The notes beneath the pieces were generated by a model that did no database searches, had not been told where the DNA came from, and was given only the letters and a program-made list of their open reading frames with translations. Made by a program: the position numbers and the translations under genes. A DNA stretch of 64,000 bases from positions 1 through 64,000 of the forward strand of contig JARUKX010000002.1 of NCBI GenBank assembly GCA_029688825.1, given 5' to 3'. This document shows positions 24,902 through 34,183 of the stretch, piece after piece. The DNA is from Haloarculaceae archaeon H-GB1-1. GTDB taxonomy: Archaea; Halobacteriota; Halobacteria; Halobacteriales; Haloarculaceae. Each line of letters begins with the position of its first letter. Position 1 is the stretch's first letter.

Positions 24902-26110
24902 ATGGATATCTCAGAGATCCTCTCGACAAAGTTCACGGAATTCGACATCGGCACACCGCTCTCGAAGGTCGCCGGGGCGTTCGAGAACCAGGAACTCGAT
25001 GCCGTCATCGTAACTGACGGCGACGAATATCGCGGTGTCGTGAGTCGCCGACAGCTGGCTTCCTCGTCCAACCAGCCGTCCGCGAAGGTCGGCTCACAGG
25101 CACAGCACGTCCCGACTATCGACCGCACCGAGGACGTCCGCGAGGTCGCACGTCTCATGATCGGGAGCGACGCCAAAACACTCCCCGTGCTCGATGACGA
25201 CCGTGTCGTCGGTGTGGTGACTGGCGATGCCGTTCTCGAGGCAGTGAGTCCGTTTCTAGACGCGGCGACCGTCGACGACGCCTACACGACGGAGTTGATC
25301 AGTGCGACCCCCGAAACCACGATCGGGAAAGCGCTCAATCTGCTCCGAGACGCCGGCATCGCCCACCTCCCAGTTGTCGACGGGGACGATCTCGGAGGGA
25401 TGTTGAGCCTGTACGACGTCATCGAGTTCACAACGCGCGGTGGCAGCAAGAGCCAGGGCGGGTCGTCGAGTGACTTCGGTGGCCGCGGAGGTGGCGGGCA
25501 GAACCGCGGTGGGTTCGGCGCCCGGGAGGGCGATGCCGATCGGATGCTCGATCTTCCGGTACGGAACCTGATGTCCGACGCAGTCGCGACTGTCGAGCGG
25601 AGCGCACCGCTCGACGAGGTCGTCGAGACGATGTTCGGGCGGGAGATCTCCTCGCTCGTCGTCACGGCCGACGACACCAGTGAGCCGATCGGTATCATCA
25701 CGAAAACGGACGTCATCGAGGCGCTCACCTGGGAGCGCGACGACCGGAACGCCGTGCAGGTGTTCGGGCTCGACCTGCTGGAGGGGATGGACTACGACGA
25801 CGTCGCCGCGCTGATCGAAAGCATGGCCTCGAAGTACGGCGAGATGAGTGTGATCAAGGCTAGCATCGAACTCCAGGAGCACAAGGAACAGACCCGAGGT
25901 GTTCCGCTAGTGCTGGCACGGATTCGACTGGTCACCGACCGTGGCTACTTCACGGCCGATGGAGAGGGGTACGGTGCCTCCCACGCCCTCCGTCTCGCAG
26001 CGAACGCTGTCGAACGTCAACTCCTCAAGGGGAAGACCTACGGCCAGTCGAAGAAGCATCCTGACACAGACGAGCAGGAACAGCTCTACGGCTGGTGGCT
26101 CGGTGGGTGA
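24902..26110 (+). CDS. Four-CBS protein with C-terminal HPF/RaiA-like domain
   Basis: 402 residues. Four CBS motifs form two Bateman modules (about 1-125 and 125-285), with a Gly/Ser/Arg-rich linker near 178-205 (GGRGGGGQNRGG). CBS modules bind adenine nucleotides. The last 115 residues (VQVFGLDLLEGMDYDDVAALIESM, GEMSVIKASIELQEHKEQ, ARIRLVTDRGYFTADGEGYGASHALRLAANAVERQL) have the beta-alpha-beta-beta-beta-alpha pattern of HPF/RaiA ribosome-hibernation factors. That similarity is by pattern only. The protein could couple cellular energy state to ribosome silencing. Confidence 0.65.
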   Translation: MDISEILSTKFTEFDIGTPLSKVAGAFENQELDAVIVTDGDEYRGVVSRRQLASSSNQPSAKVGSQAQHVPTIDRTEDVREVARLMIGSDAKTLPVLDDDRVVGVVTGDAVLEAVSPFLDAATVDDAYTTELISATPETTIGKALNLLRDAGIAHLPVVDGDDLGGMLSLYDVIEFTTRGGSKSQGGSSSDFGGRGGGGQNRGGFGAREGDADRMLDLPVRNLMSDAVATVERSAPLDEVVETMFGREISSLVVTADDTSEPIGIITKTDVIEALTWERDDRNAVQVFGLDLLEGMDYDDVAALIESMASKYGEMSVIKASIELQEHKEQTRGVPLVLARIRLVTDRGYFTADGEGYGASHALRLAANAVERQLLKGKTYGQSKKHPDTDEQEQLYGWWLGG

Positions 26111-26230
26111 ATCCACGCGGTTCAGTCCACCTCACGATGGCTTCCCTACCGCTAGGTAACGACTGGGTGAGCAGAAGGAATGCCAAAGGGGGTGAACACG
26201 CTGATAGGACTACACCTCGAATGAACAGGT

Positions 26231-26464
26231 ATGCCGACGCACCGCCACGGTACGCAGTCATTCATCGATTTCATGCAGACGTACCTTCAGGACCACCAAA
26301 AACGCTGCAAGGAGTGTGGAAACGTTGCCCGCGCCCGGTCGGAGTGGCGCATAGAAAAACGTGATGAGGATGGTCTCCACTTCGTGCATACTTGTCCGGA
26401 ATGTGGGACAGGGGCCGACGTGTTTCTCAACCTCGCCCCAGAACACGAGCGATCTCGAGGGTAG
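26231..26464 (+). CDS. Small zinc-ribbon protein
   Basis: 77 residues. CKECG and CPECG, about 27 residues apart, with VARARSEWRIEKRDEDGLHFVHT between, make a single zinc ribbon of the small CPxCG-type proteins frequent in haloarchaea, whose roles are largely regulatory. It lies between the CBS-HPF-like and MgtE genes on the same strand. Confidence 0.55.
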   Translation: MPTHRHGTQSFIDFMQTYLQDHQKRCKECGNVARARSEWRIEKRDEDGLHFVHTCPECGTGADVFLNLAPEHERSRG

Positions 26465-26569
26465 GAAGGACGATGCGCGACTTATCTCTCGAAATTGGTT
26501 CGAATCCCCCGCAATCCGCTACGTCATATCCGTTTCCTGAATTCGTGCGACACGAGGTGAAGTAATCGT

Positions 26570-27820
26570 ATGCAAGAATCCACGATTGACGTCCAACAGC
26601 AGATGGCTATTTCGGAGACACCGGGGGCGGAGTTCCAGGCACTGCCGTGGACACGACAACGAGTCGTGTTCTTCCAGCTACCCGAGGCGATTCAGCGAGA
26701 CGTGCTCGACGGCATGGATCGCCAGGAAGTACGACAGTTCGTCCGCCGACTCGATCCCGACGATGCGACCGACGTGATCGGATTGCTCGACGGAGACACC
26801 CAAGAGGCCGTGCTGGGTCGGCTCGATGCAGACCGACGAGAGCGAATCGAGTTCCTCCTGAAGTTCAGTCCGGACAGCGCCGCCGGGATGATGGATCTCG
26901 ACTACGTCACGGTGGACAAAGACCAGGGATTTGAGGAGGTAGCACGGTTCGTCCGACGCTACGAGGCCCGAACTGGGCGGTTCCCTACCGTCTTCGTCAC
27001 CGATGGCGACGAGGTGTTGGGGGAGTTACCTGGCCATACCTTGGCCTTGGCTGGTCACGGGCCGGCGGACATCACCGAGTATCTTCGCCCCACCCCCACG
27101 GTCCGATACGCACAGCCCAACTCGGAGGTCATCGCGGTGTTCAGGGCCAATCCTCAGAGTAAAATCGTCGTCCTTGATGAAGACGACAGGATTCTCGGAG
27201 TCATCTACGCAGACGACCTCTTGCGAGCCATCGAGGAAGAGGCCGGCCAGACGCTCTATGAATTCACCGGTGTCGACGAGCAGGAGAGCGTTCTCGATGG
27301 GGCCCTCGAGAAGATCCGCCGGCGGTACAAGTGGCTCATTATCAACCTCGGGGGCGGCTTTCTCGCTGCGGCGACTGTCGGGCTATTCGAAGAAACGATC
27401 GCGGCGTTGACGCTGCTGGCAATCTACATGCCGATCGTGGCCGGGATGGGTGGGAACGCCGGCACGCAGTCGATGGCCGTGACGGTCCGCGGAATCGCGC
27501 TGGATCAAATCTCGCTTCGGACTGGGAGGCGCGCCATCGGCAACGAGGTGCTTGCGGGGGGTGCAAACGGCGTGATTACCGGTAGTATCGTGGCCGTCAT
27601 CGCCACTCTGGTCAATCAGAGTCCTTTGTTTGGGCTGGTCATCGGTATCGCGATGGTGCTGAATCTCGTCATCGCCGGGTTCTTCGGTGCGCTCGTCCCG
27701 CTCAGTCTAGATCGGCTCGGCTACGATCCGGCCACGTCTGCGACCGTCTTCATCACGATGGCGACTGACGTCCTCGGATTCTTTATTTTCCTCGGACTGG
27801 CGCAAATCGTGCTCCTGTGA
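26570..27820 (+). CDS. mgtE: MgtE-type magnesium transporter
   Basis: 416 residues. An N-terminal superhelical domain (about 15-115; LPEAIQRDVLDGMDRQEVRQFV, DATDVIGLLD), a CBS pair (about 120-235) and five C-terminal helices with the family motif IVAGMGGNAGTQSMAV. MgtE is a Mg2+ channel gated by Mg2+ binding to the CBS domains. No operon partner is evident; the zinc-ribbon gene is 105 bases upstream. Confidence 0.9.
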   Translation: MQESTIDVQQQMAISETPGAEFQALPWTRQRVVFFQLPEAIQRDVLDGMDRQEVRQFVRRLDPDDATDVIGLLDGDTQEAVLGRLDADRRERIEFLLKFSPDSAAGMMDLDYVTVDKDQGFEEVARFVRRYEARTGRFPTVFVTDGDEVLGELPGHTLALAGHGPADITEYLRPTPTVRYAQPNSEVIAVFRANPQSKIVVLDEDDRILGVIYADDLLRAIEEEAGQTLYEFTGVDEQESVLDGALEKIRRRYKWLIINLGGGFLAAATVGLFEETIAALTLLAIYMPIVAGMGGNAGTQSMAVTVRGIALDQISLRTGRRAIGNEVLAGGANGVITGSIVAVIATLVNQSPLFGLVIGIAMVLNLVIAGFFGALVPLSLDRLGYDPATSATVFITMATDVLGFFIFLGLAQIVLL

Positions 27821-27845
27821 ATTGACTCTGCGTCAAGGTCCGAAA

Positions 27846-27960
27846 ATTTCGCGTGGACTCCCATTCTATGCCCCAACAGAGGCGGGGGATGTATTCCCCC
27901 ACTGCTCGGGCTAGACGGTCGGCTAAAAACTCAAGATCCGACGGGCAGACGTGGAGGGGC
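27846..27960 (-). mobile_element. Relic of a TnpB (IS1341-type) 3' end
   Basis: The plus-strand sequence TTTCGCGTGGACTCCC followed by ATTCT also occurs, with one change, at the 3' end of the intact tnpB at 62357. On the minus strand it encodes NGSPRE, as in the tnpB tail. A GGGGGA/TCCCCC hairpin follows. The rest of the 520-base gap between mgtE and mscS shows no gene. It is likely the residue of an excised or decayed IS605-group element. Confidence 0.4.
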
Positions 27961-28342
27961 CGAAGAACTGGAGACCTGCGTGAGGAAGCCATCGACCCCT
28001 CTGAACTGATTAATTCCACACTCGACAACTCCACTACACGAGTGTCAATCTCGGCATCGTCGACGAGGCTTCGTGGCGACAGGTACCCACTCGACACATC
28101 GCGTCCCGTCCTTCGCGGAGGAACTCCCGGACGTGGTGTTCGCACACCCCTCCAACGGGTACCAACACTCCGCTCGAACGAATCCGAGGACGTGCTCGTG
28201 GTCGGTATCGCCAACTCCGGGTCCCGGATCGGCATCGAATCCTTGCGACCGCCAGGCATCTACCCCGGCCCGAAAAGTGGCCCACTTCAGGGTCGACCTC
28301 AGTGACACTCGGTCCGGTCGGGCAACACCGACGGGCGATGCG

Positions 28343-29152
28343 TCAGTAATCTCCAGAGACGTGGAAGGGCGCCTCGGGCATTTCGATCCCTTCGCTGGCG
28401 AAGGCGGCCATCGAGCGCTCTGTCACGTCCGAGGCGAACGCGAACTCGTCGCGCAGGTCGGCCACATAAGCCTTGCCGCGAATCGTCCGATAGTAGGACT
28501 CGTCCTCGACCAGAACTATGAACGGGTGGTCACCGTCGACGTAGACGTACTTCGAGGTCACCATGGCCTCTCTGACGATCGCACTCGCTCTATCGACGTC
28601 GGCAGCGGCAGTGACCGCGAGTTCGACGACGACCATCATCTCCGGGGTGCCGTCGTTGGCGTTCGAAACGTTCGCTGTGAACATCGTTGCGTTCGGGATA
28701 CTTACGGCGCTATCTTCGGGCGTCCTCAGCGTCGTCGCCCGGAGGTCGATGTCGGTCACCTCGCCGTAGTCGCCGTCGATGGTGACCTTGTCGCCGACTT
28801 GGTAGGGTCGCTCGGTAACGAGCACTAGCCCCCCGACTATCGCCGCGAAGAGGTCCTGCAGGCCTAACCCCAGAGCCGCCCCGAACAGTCCCGACACTGC
28901 GAGCAACTGTGCGGCCGATAGTTGGAGCAACGGTCCCAGGATCAGATACGCCGCGGTTCCGTAGATGAGAACCCGTGCGATCGGAATGAAAATCTTGATC
29001 GTAATCCCCCGACGGGGAATGCGCTCGACGACCGCCGTGAGCACGTACTCGACGACCCGGGTGGCCAGGTACGCGGCTACGAGCACGCCCACCATTCTCG
29101 TGAGCGTCTCCTGGGCTACCCCCAGGTCTACCAGCGCCTGGAGCGCGGTCAC
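28343..29152 (-). CDS. MscS-family mechanosensitive channel
   Basis: 269 residues. Three N-terminal helices, with the pore-lining segment AVSGLFGAALGLGLQDLFAAIVGGLVL, a typical MscS TM3 rich in Gly and Ala. The beta domain follows: VGDKVTIDGDYGEVTDIDLRATTLRTPEDSAVSIPNATMF. Such channels release solutes on hypo-osmotic shock. The start overlaps the stop of the ATPase-like gene by four bases, and that gene in turn overlaps a tandem UspA gene, so channel, ATPase and UspA should be made from one mRNA. Confidence 0.9.
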   Translation of the reverse strand: MTALQALVDLGVAQETLTRMVGVLVAAYLATRVVEYVLTAVVERIPRRGITIKIFIPIARVLIYGTAAYLILGPLLQLSAAQLLAVSGLFGAALGLGLQDLFAAIVGGLVLVTERPYQVGDKVTIDGDYGEVTDIDLRATTLRTPEDSAVSIPNATMFTANVSNANDGTPEMMVVVELAVTAAADVDRASAIVREAMVTSKYVYVDGDHPFIVLVEDESYYRTIRGKAYVADLRDEFAFASDVTERSMAAFASEGIEMPEAPFHVSGDY

Positions 29153-30111
29153 AGTACCCGCCCCAGTTCGGTCGCCGGCGCGGCAGCCGGCACTGCCGCC
29201 GGTACCAGTTCCACGATATCGCCCTCGACCGTGACGAGGCCGTCGCGCGAGAGGTGCCCGAGAACACGGTCGAAACCGTCAATAATTCCCGTGAGCTGTG
29301 CCCGGTTGACTCGCTCTTTCGCGAGCAAGATCCGCAGACAGAACGCCTCCTCGCGATCCAGGTCCCGGTCGGACGCGGGGACGGTCACGTCGCTCGGGCG
29401 CACCTCCGGCCCCTGCCGGGTCTCCCAGATCGCCGTGGCGACGCCGAGGTTCCCGTTCGAGACCGCAGCGAGGCGGCCGAACGTTACGTGCTTTGGATCC
29501 GGATTTCTCTCCGAAAATAGGTTCTTGACTGCAACTGGGCTCAGCATAGGGATCGGCACCGATACCGACCAGTCCCGCCAGCCAATCTCCTGGCGCGTCG
29601 TGACGACCAAGCCACCCTGCTCGCGGTCGTCTGCGACGAACGCCGGCATCACGTCGTACCGATCTAGCACGAGTTCCGCGATCCGTTCTGCGGGAAGGGG
29701 CTGGATCTCAACGGTGACGGGAAACTCTCGGTCGAGGGCCTGCACCGCCACGAGGTACGCCCACGCGTACTGGTTCCAGCCGGTCACCACTGTCGCATCG
29801 ACGCTCGCCAGGTCGTCGAGGAACGCAGACAACTCCTCGAAGCCACCGATGCGACGCTCGTACAGGTGCTGGCAGTCCTCTATCACGACTGGCCCCCCAT
29901 TGATCCTCGCCCGGATCCGGTCGACCCCGTCGCCCGGGTCAAGGCTAACCCGGGTTGCGTCCAGATCCCGAACGGCCTGGTCCAGGACGGACCCGCGTCC
30001 GGAGAAGGGATCGCCAACGACGGCGACCGGCCCAGCCGCCTCACCGGAGAGGACTGCCTCGAACGCTTCGTGGTCGTCACCGAGGAGCGATTGGGTATCC
30101 GGTCCCTTCAT
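29149..30111 (-). CDS. Degenerate P-loop ATPase-like protein with winged-helix end
   Basis: 320 residues. The P-loop position reads GDPFSGRGS: the Walker A lysine is Arg and the next Ser/Thr is Gly. Walker B is PVVIEDCQHLY, followed by VDATVVTGWNQYAW at the sensor-1 position. The C-terminus (about 250-310; LRILLAKERVNRAQLTGIIDGFDRVLGHLSRDGLV) is winged-helix-like. It resembles STAND/AAA-type regulators that may bind but not hydrolyse nucleotide. Four-base overlaps on both sides tie it to UspA and MscS, so a channel-regulating role is a reasonable inference. Confidence 0.6.
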   Translation of the reverse strand: MKGPDTQSLLGDDHEAFEAVLSGEAAGPVAVVGDPFSGRGSVLDQAVRDLDATRVSLDPGDGVDRIRARINGGPVVIEDCQHLYERRIGGFEELSAFLDDLASVDATVVTGWNQYAWAYLVAVQALDREFPVTVEIQPLPAERIAELVLDRYDVMPAFVADDREQGGLVVTTRQEIGWRDWSVSVPIPMLSPVAVKNLFSERNPDPKHVTFGRLAAVSNGNLGVATAIWETRQGPEVRPSDVTVPASDRDLDREEAFCLRILLAKERVNRAQLTGIIDGFDRVLGHLSRDGLVTVEGDIVELVPAAVPAAAPATELGRVL

Positions 30112-30980
30112 CGGACCGAGAGCGTTGGTTGCCTTGACGTTCGGATCACGCGCTCGGTGGTACTACCGAGATGGACCTCGCTCGTGCGACCATGTGCGCC
30201 CAGCGTGATGAGGTCCACGTCGTTCTCGTCGACGTAGTTGAGGAGTTCTCGGAACGGCCGTCCACGCCGAATCGGCGTCTCCACTTCGACTCCTCGTTCG
30301 CGGCCCATCGCTGCGATCTCGTCTAGCGCGGTGTTCCCGCTCTCTTTGAGGAGTCCGACGATGCTCCGGGGGACGTCCTCGTAGGCGTAGGTGTTCGTGT
30401 CCACGACGTAGAGGGCATGAACCGTTGCACCGTACATCTCGGCGATGTCGATGCCCTGTTGGGCGGCGACCATCCCCCCGTCACTCCCGTCAGTAGCCAC
30501 GAGAACATTGTCATAGATTTCGTAGTGGTTCGCCACGTCGACGTCGATGTCCTCGCGGAATCGGACCGTCAGCACGGGCACATCGGCGTTTCGAACGACT
30601 CTGAGCGTCGTACTGCCGAGGTCCGGTCCGACTCCGGCCTGACCGTGCGTTCCCATCGCCACGAGGTCGATGTCCTGTTCGTCGACGTAGTCGAGTATCT
30701 CCTCGTAGGGCGTTCCCTGCCGGAGTTCGTGCTCGGCCGTCAGATCGAACTCGGCGGCCGTCTCGGCGATGTCGGTGGTCGCTCGTCGTCCCAGCTTCTC
30801 TGCTGAGGACCGCAGTTGCTCGTGCGCCGAGGCGTCTGTAACGGCCGAGAACTCGCTCTCGTCGGTCACGTACAGCGTGTGAACCGTCGCGTCGTACGTC
30901 CGGGCGAGTCCGAGCCCGTGGCTGACGGCCTGTTCGGTCTCGATACTTCCGTCCGTCGGAATGAGAATGTGGTCGTACAT
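30108..30980 (-). CDS. Tandem universal stress protein (UspA-ATPase-MscS operon)
   Basis: 290 residues from MYDHILIPTDGSIE. The first half ends in AMGTHGQAGVGPDLGSTTLRVV, the second in TLGAHGRTSEVHLGSTTERVI, both shortened versions of the usual ATP loop. A GAGGAG ribosome-binding sequence lies seven bases before the ATG, unusual in this window. It heads the coupled run UspA, ATPase-like, MscS. The upstream 157-residue gene ends 52 bases before and may be part of the same transcript. Confidence 0.85.
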   Translation of the reverse strand: MYDHILIPTDGSIETEQAVSHGLGLARTYDATVHTLYVTDESEFSAVTDASAHEQLRSSAEKLGRRATTDIAETAAEFDLTAEHELRQGTPYEEILDYVDEQDIDLVAMGTHGQAGVGPDLGSTTLRVVRNADVPVLTVRFREDIDVDVANHYEIYDNVLVATDGSDGGMVAAQQGIDIAEMYGATVHALYVVDTNTYAYEDVPRSIVGLLKESGNTALDEIAAMGRERGVEVETPIRRGRPFRELLNYVDENDVDLITLGAHGRTSEVHLGSTTERVIRTSRQPTLSVR

Positions 30981-31032
30981 GGGCTCCTCTATTGGTATCT
31001 ACAGCTCGCGGTAGCACGTACTCACGCGGGGG

Positions 31033-31506
31033 TCACTCGCCTCGTTTGCCGTACGTTTCTTTGCCCCAGCCAAAATCGGTCGCTTCCTGCTTCCGTTCGA
31101 GGTAGTGCTCCAGCATCTCGTATACGGCTCGGCCGAGATCCCGTAACGCGACGTTAATCCTCGAAACCGTGCTCGAATCGAGCGACTCGGTCGCGTCTCG
31201 CTCCCGCCAGTCGTCCGGTATCGTCGGAGCGTCGAAGCGAAGCCGGTCTTCGGTCGGGTCCCAGTAGAAGTCGAACGCCTGAAAGAGGCCGAGGTCGCTG
31301 ACGATTCGAACCTGCTCTTCGTCGAGGTCCGTGTATTCGGCCCACTCGTTGAACCCCTCCTTCCATGCACCCTCCTGGAGCAGGTCTTCGAGATCCTCGC
31401 GGTAGAAGTCCTCTGACCCGAGCGTCTCCTCCTGCAACTCGAACTCGCGCGGCATCCCTCGGTTCGAGAGGTCCGGTGATTCCGGAACCGCTATATCGAG
31501 TGCCAT
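31033..31506 (-). CDS. Unrecognised haloarchaeal protein
   Basis: 157 residues, acidic, helical, rich in Trp and Glu (EDLLQEGAWKEGFNEWAEYTDLDEEQVRIV, FDFYWDPTEDRLRFDAPTIPDDWRE). No membrane segment, no cysteines. I recall similar DUF-only proteins in Halobacteria but know no function. It lies just upstream of the UspA-ATPase-MscS operon. Confidence 0.55.
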   Translation of the reverse strand: MALDIAVPESPDLSNRGMPREFELQEETLGSEDFYREDLEDLLQEGAWKEGFNEWAEYTDLDEEQVRIVSDLGLFQAFDFYWDPTEDRLRFDAPTIPDDWRERDATESLDSSTVSRINVALRDLGRAVYEMLEHYLERKQEATDFGWGKETYGKRGE

Positions 31507-31743
31507 ACGAAACGTTCCACCGGCAGAACAATAAAGTCGGGTACCAGTTCCCCGAGTTCCGGTATCTGCGCTGTTGTCGAACTCCCGGACGAGTTCCTGT
31601 CATGTGAGGGACCGACTCCCACATCGTTATAGACTCCGTCCGCTTTGGTCCTGACGCCGTACGCCTGTCCGGCAGGAAAATGGATGAGGCCGAGGGGGCG
31701 TCTCACTGTCCTACCGCTGTCGTTTGTTCTGACTGCCCGGCCG

Positions 31744-31749
31744 TTTTAA
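31744..31749 (+). promoter_or_regulatory. TATA-like box for the site-2 protease
   Basis: TTTTAA lies 27-32 bases before the ATG at 31776, the spacing expected for a leaderless archaeal transcript. Confidence 0.45.
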
Positions 31750-31775
31750 CCTGCTTCGTGGGTAATCACTCATGC

Positions 31776-32945
31776 ATGAGAGGGTTCCGAATCGGTTCGG
31801 CGTTCGGTATTCCGGTCCGACTCAACTGGACCTTCCTGCTCGTTCTTCCGCTCTTCGCCGTCTTCATCGCTTGGGATATCGCTGAGTTAGTAACGGTGAT
31901 AAACCAGACGTTCGACGCCACGATGGACCCGAACCAGTTGACGGACGGGAACCTCCCGTGGGTACTCGGACTGGCGTCGGCGCTGGGACTGTTCACCGGC
32001 GTCCTGTTGCACGAGTTCGGGCACTCGTTGGTCGCGTTGCGATACGGATACGAGATCGATTCGATCACTCTCTGGTTACTCGGCGGCGTGGCGAGTTTCA
32101 CCGAGTTTCCGGAAGACTGGCGTCACGAGTTAGTGATCGCTATCGCTGGCCCCATCGTGAGCGTCCTCCTCGGCGTGGGATCCTACGTGGTATTCACCAG
32201 TCTCCCGTCGAGTTTCGAGGCAGTTCGGTTCGTCTTCGGCTATCTCGCCATCCTGAATATCGTGCTCGCTGCGTTCAATCTGCTCCCCGGTTTTCCGATG
32301 GACGGCGGACGTATTCTCCGAGCACTCCTCGCTCGGAACCAGCCACACGCGAAGGCAACCCAACAGGCTGCTGCCGTCGGGAAGGTGTTCGCGTTCGGCC
32401 TGGGCCTTCTCGGGTTGTTCACCAACTTGTTTCTCATCGTACTGGCGTTTTTCATCTACATCGCCGCATCCGGCGAGGCTCAACAGACCACGATAAAGGC
32501 GGCCTTCGAAGACATCACTGTCAGCGACGTGATGACGTCCGAAGAGAACCTCAAGACCGTTTCCGAGGAGACTACTATCTCTGATCTCCTATCGCGAATG
32601 TTTACCGAGCGCCATATCGGGTATCCAGTACTGCGAAACGGCGATCTCGTTGGGATGGTGACGCTGGACGATGCGGGTGCTATCGAAGAGGTCGAACGAG
32701 ACGCATATCGCGTCGAGGACGTGATGTCAACCGAACTCCATACGATCACTCCCGACACCGACGCAATGACCGCGTTCCAGCAGATGCAGCAGAACGGCGT
32801 TGGTCGCCTGCCGGTCGTCAATGAGGCCGGTGATCTCGTTGGAATCATTTCTCGGACAGACATGATGCGGGCGTTCAACGTCATCCAGAGCGGCGGGCCG
32901 CCACGGACACTCGGCCAACCGACCTCCGAACCCGGTCTCCAGTGA
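31776..32945 (+). CDS. Site-2 protease family protein with CBS pair (1)
   Basis: 389 residues from MRGFRIGSAF; a TATA-like box supports this start. Six or so helices with the zinc-metalloprotease motif LLHEFGHSLVALR and the second motif FPMDGGRILRALL place it in the M50 CBS group. Two CBS motifs fill about 260-375. M50 enzymes cut membrane-embedded regulators; the CBS pair may gate activity by nucleotide. A paralogue is at 39311-40504 with the same architecture. Confidence 0.85.
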   Translation: MRGFRIGSAFGIPVRLNWTFLLVLPLFAVFIAWDIAELVTVINQTFDATMDPNQLTDGNLPWVLGLASALGLFTGVLLHEFGHSLVALRYGYEIDSITLWLLGGVASFTEFPEDWRHELVIAIAGPIVSVLLGVGSYVVFTSLPSSFEAVRFVFGYLAILNIVLAAFNLLPGFPMDGGRILRALLARNQPHAKATQQAAAVGKVFAFGLGLLGLFTNLFLIVLAFFIYIAASGEAQQTTIKAAFEDITVSDVMTSEENLKTVSEETTISDLLSRMFTERHIGYPVLRNGDLVGMVTLDDAGAIEEVERDAYRVEDVMSTELHTITPDTDAMTAFQQMQQNGVGRLPVVNEAGDLVGIISRTDMMRAFNVIQSGGPPRTLGQPTSEPGLQ

Positions 32946-33184
32946 GAACCGGCTTTCACGAGAACGTCACGGCGGACGATGCATCCCATAGAGCGAGTGA
33001 AGCAGACGGATTGGCGGGATAACGGAGGGACCCGACGTGGACCGGCCCCTCGGGACGGCACTTGAGCGTCGCTGTTCGACCTCACGAGGAAGCGACTACC
33101 TGTCCATGCGTGCCAATGGCGTATGATGCGCTGGACGAAACTCAGTCAGTTCAGCTCGGTGTTTCGCGGATGGGAACGAGATCG

Positions 33185-34183
33185 TTACTCCGCGTCTCTC
33201 TTGATGAGTCGGAAGTCTACCTCGAATACCGCTCCACAATGCAGACAGTCAACAGTTCCCCCCGAGATCAGGTCCTCATGAATGTCCTCGCCGCAATCGG
33301 GGCACGCACACCACATGAGATGACCCATGACGTCTACCTGCTGGTCTCTCTCATTGAGATCGTCGTGCACCGTGATTGTTCGATCTTTGTCCAGAATCTC
33401 GTTTCTGGAGAGAGCAGCGTTGACGATGGCTCCGCTGATCAGCACGATTGCTCCGATATAGAGCCATGTGACAAGCAATAGGACACCACCAATAACGCCA
33501 TAAATGCCAAATTGGGCTGCGTTCGCAGCGTACAGTCCAAAGAACGAATCCAGGAGAGCCCACCCGAATGCGGCGACAATCGAGCCCGGAGCCGCCTCTC
33601 GGACGGTCATCGGAACTCCAGGGAAAAAGTAGAATAGCGGAAGGAACACGACCGTTAGCGTGAGGAAGAGTATAACCGGGGTCGCCAACATGAGAGGCGG
33701 TGGTCTCGGGAAAAGCGCTACAAATGTCCCAAGGAGGAGTATTCCACTTATCGCCAGGACCACCGCGACGAACGCGATTGTCGCGTTCCAGAGCTTCCTC
33801 AGAAAACTGGGCTCCATTCTGACACCGTACACCATCGAGAAGGCGATATCCAGACCCCGGAAAACTCTCAAGCCGGTCCAGAATAACAGTGCCACACCGA
33901 CAAGCGTAGTGCCACCACGACCGGCCGCATTGGAGACTGTATCCACCACAGTCTCCTCGCCCAGCGGTGTGAGGAACCCCTGTGTCAATCCTATCAGTCC
34001 ATCCGCAACTTCCTCGCCAAAGAGCGCCGTTGCAGCCACAAATAAGATCAACAGCAAGGGGATTAACGCCACGAATGCGTAGTATGCAATACTTGCTGCC
34101 AGGAACGTTACCTCGGTCTCGTTCGCTTTTTTTACGACAGTCCGTCCAAGTGCTGCCGTTCGGGTAACGAGGTTCACAAACAT
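33185..34183 (-). CDS. YihY/BrkB-family membrane protein with C-terminal zinc ribbon
   Basis: 332 residues. Six hydrophobic segments with the YihY pattern (FLAASIAYYAFVALIPLLLIL, LLFWTGLRVFRGLDIAF, GWALLDSFFGLYAANA). The cytoplasmic tail carries CPDCG and CLHCG, a zinc ribbon (about 283-320), which is not usual for bacterial YihY. Family function is not established. It stands alone, divergent from the SPFH gene. Confidence 0.8.
   Translation of the reverse strand: MFVNLVTRTAALGRTVVKKANETEVTFLAASIAYYAFVALIPLLLILFVAATALFGEEVADGLIGLTQGFLTPLGEETVVDTVSNAAGRGGTTLVGVALLFWTGLRVFRGLDIAFSMVYGVRMEPSFLRKLWNATIAFVAVVLAISGILLLGTFVALFPRPPPLMLATPVILFLTLTVVFLPLFYFFPGVPMTVREAAPGSIVAAFGWALLDSFFGLYAANAAQFGIYGVIGGVLLLVTWLYIGAIVLISGAIVNAALSRNEILDKDRTITVHDDLNERDQQVDVMGHLMWCACPDCGEDIHEDLISGGTVDCLHCGAVFEVDFRLIKRDAE

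Noticed and set aside
26487-26515. tRNA-like T-arm sequence GGTTCGAATCCC
   Set aside because: No acceptor, D or anticodon arms can be folded around it; probably chance or at most a tRNA scrap.
27853-28305. 150-codon open frame on the plus strand
   Set aside because: Basic, low-complexity composition unlike haloarchaeal proteins; overlaps a TnpB relic and has no promoter signal.
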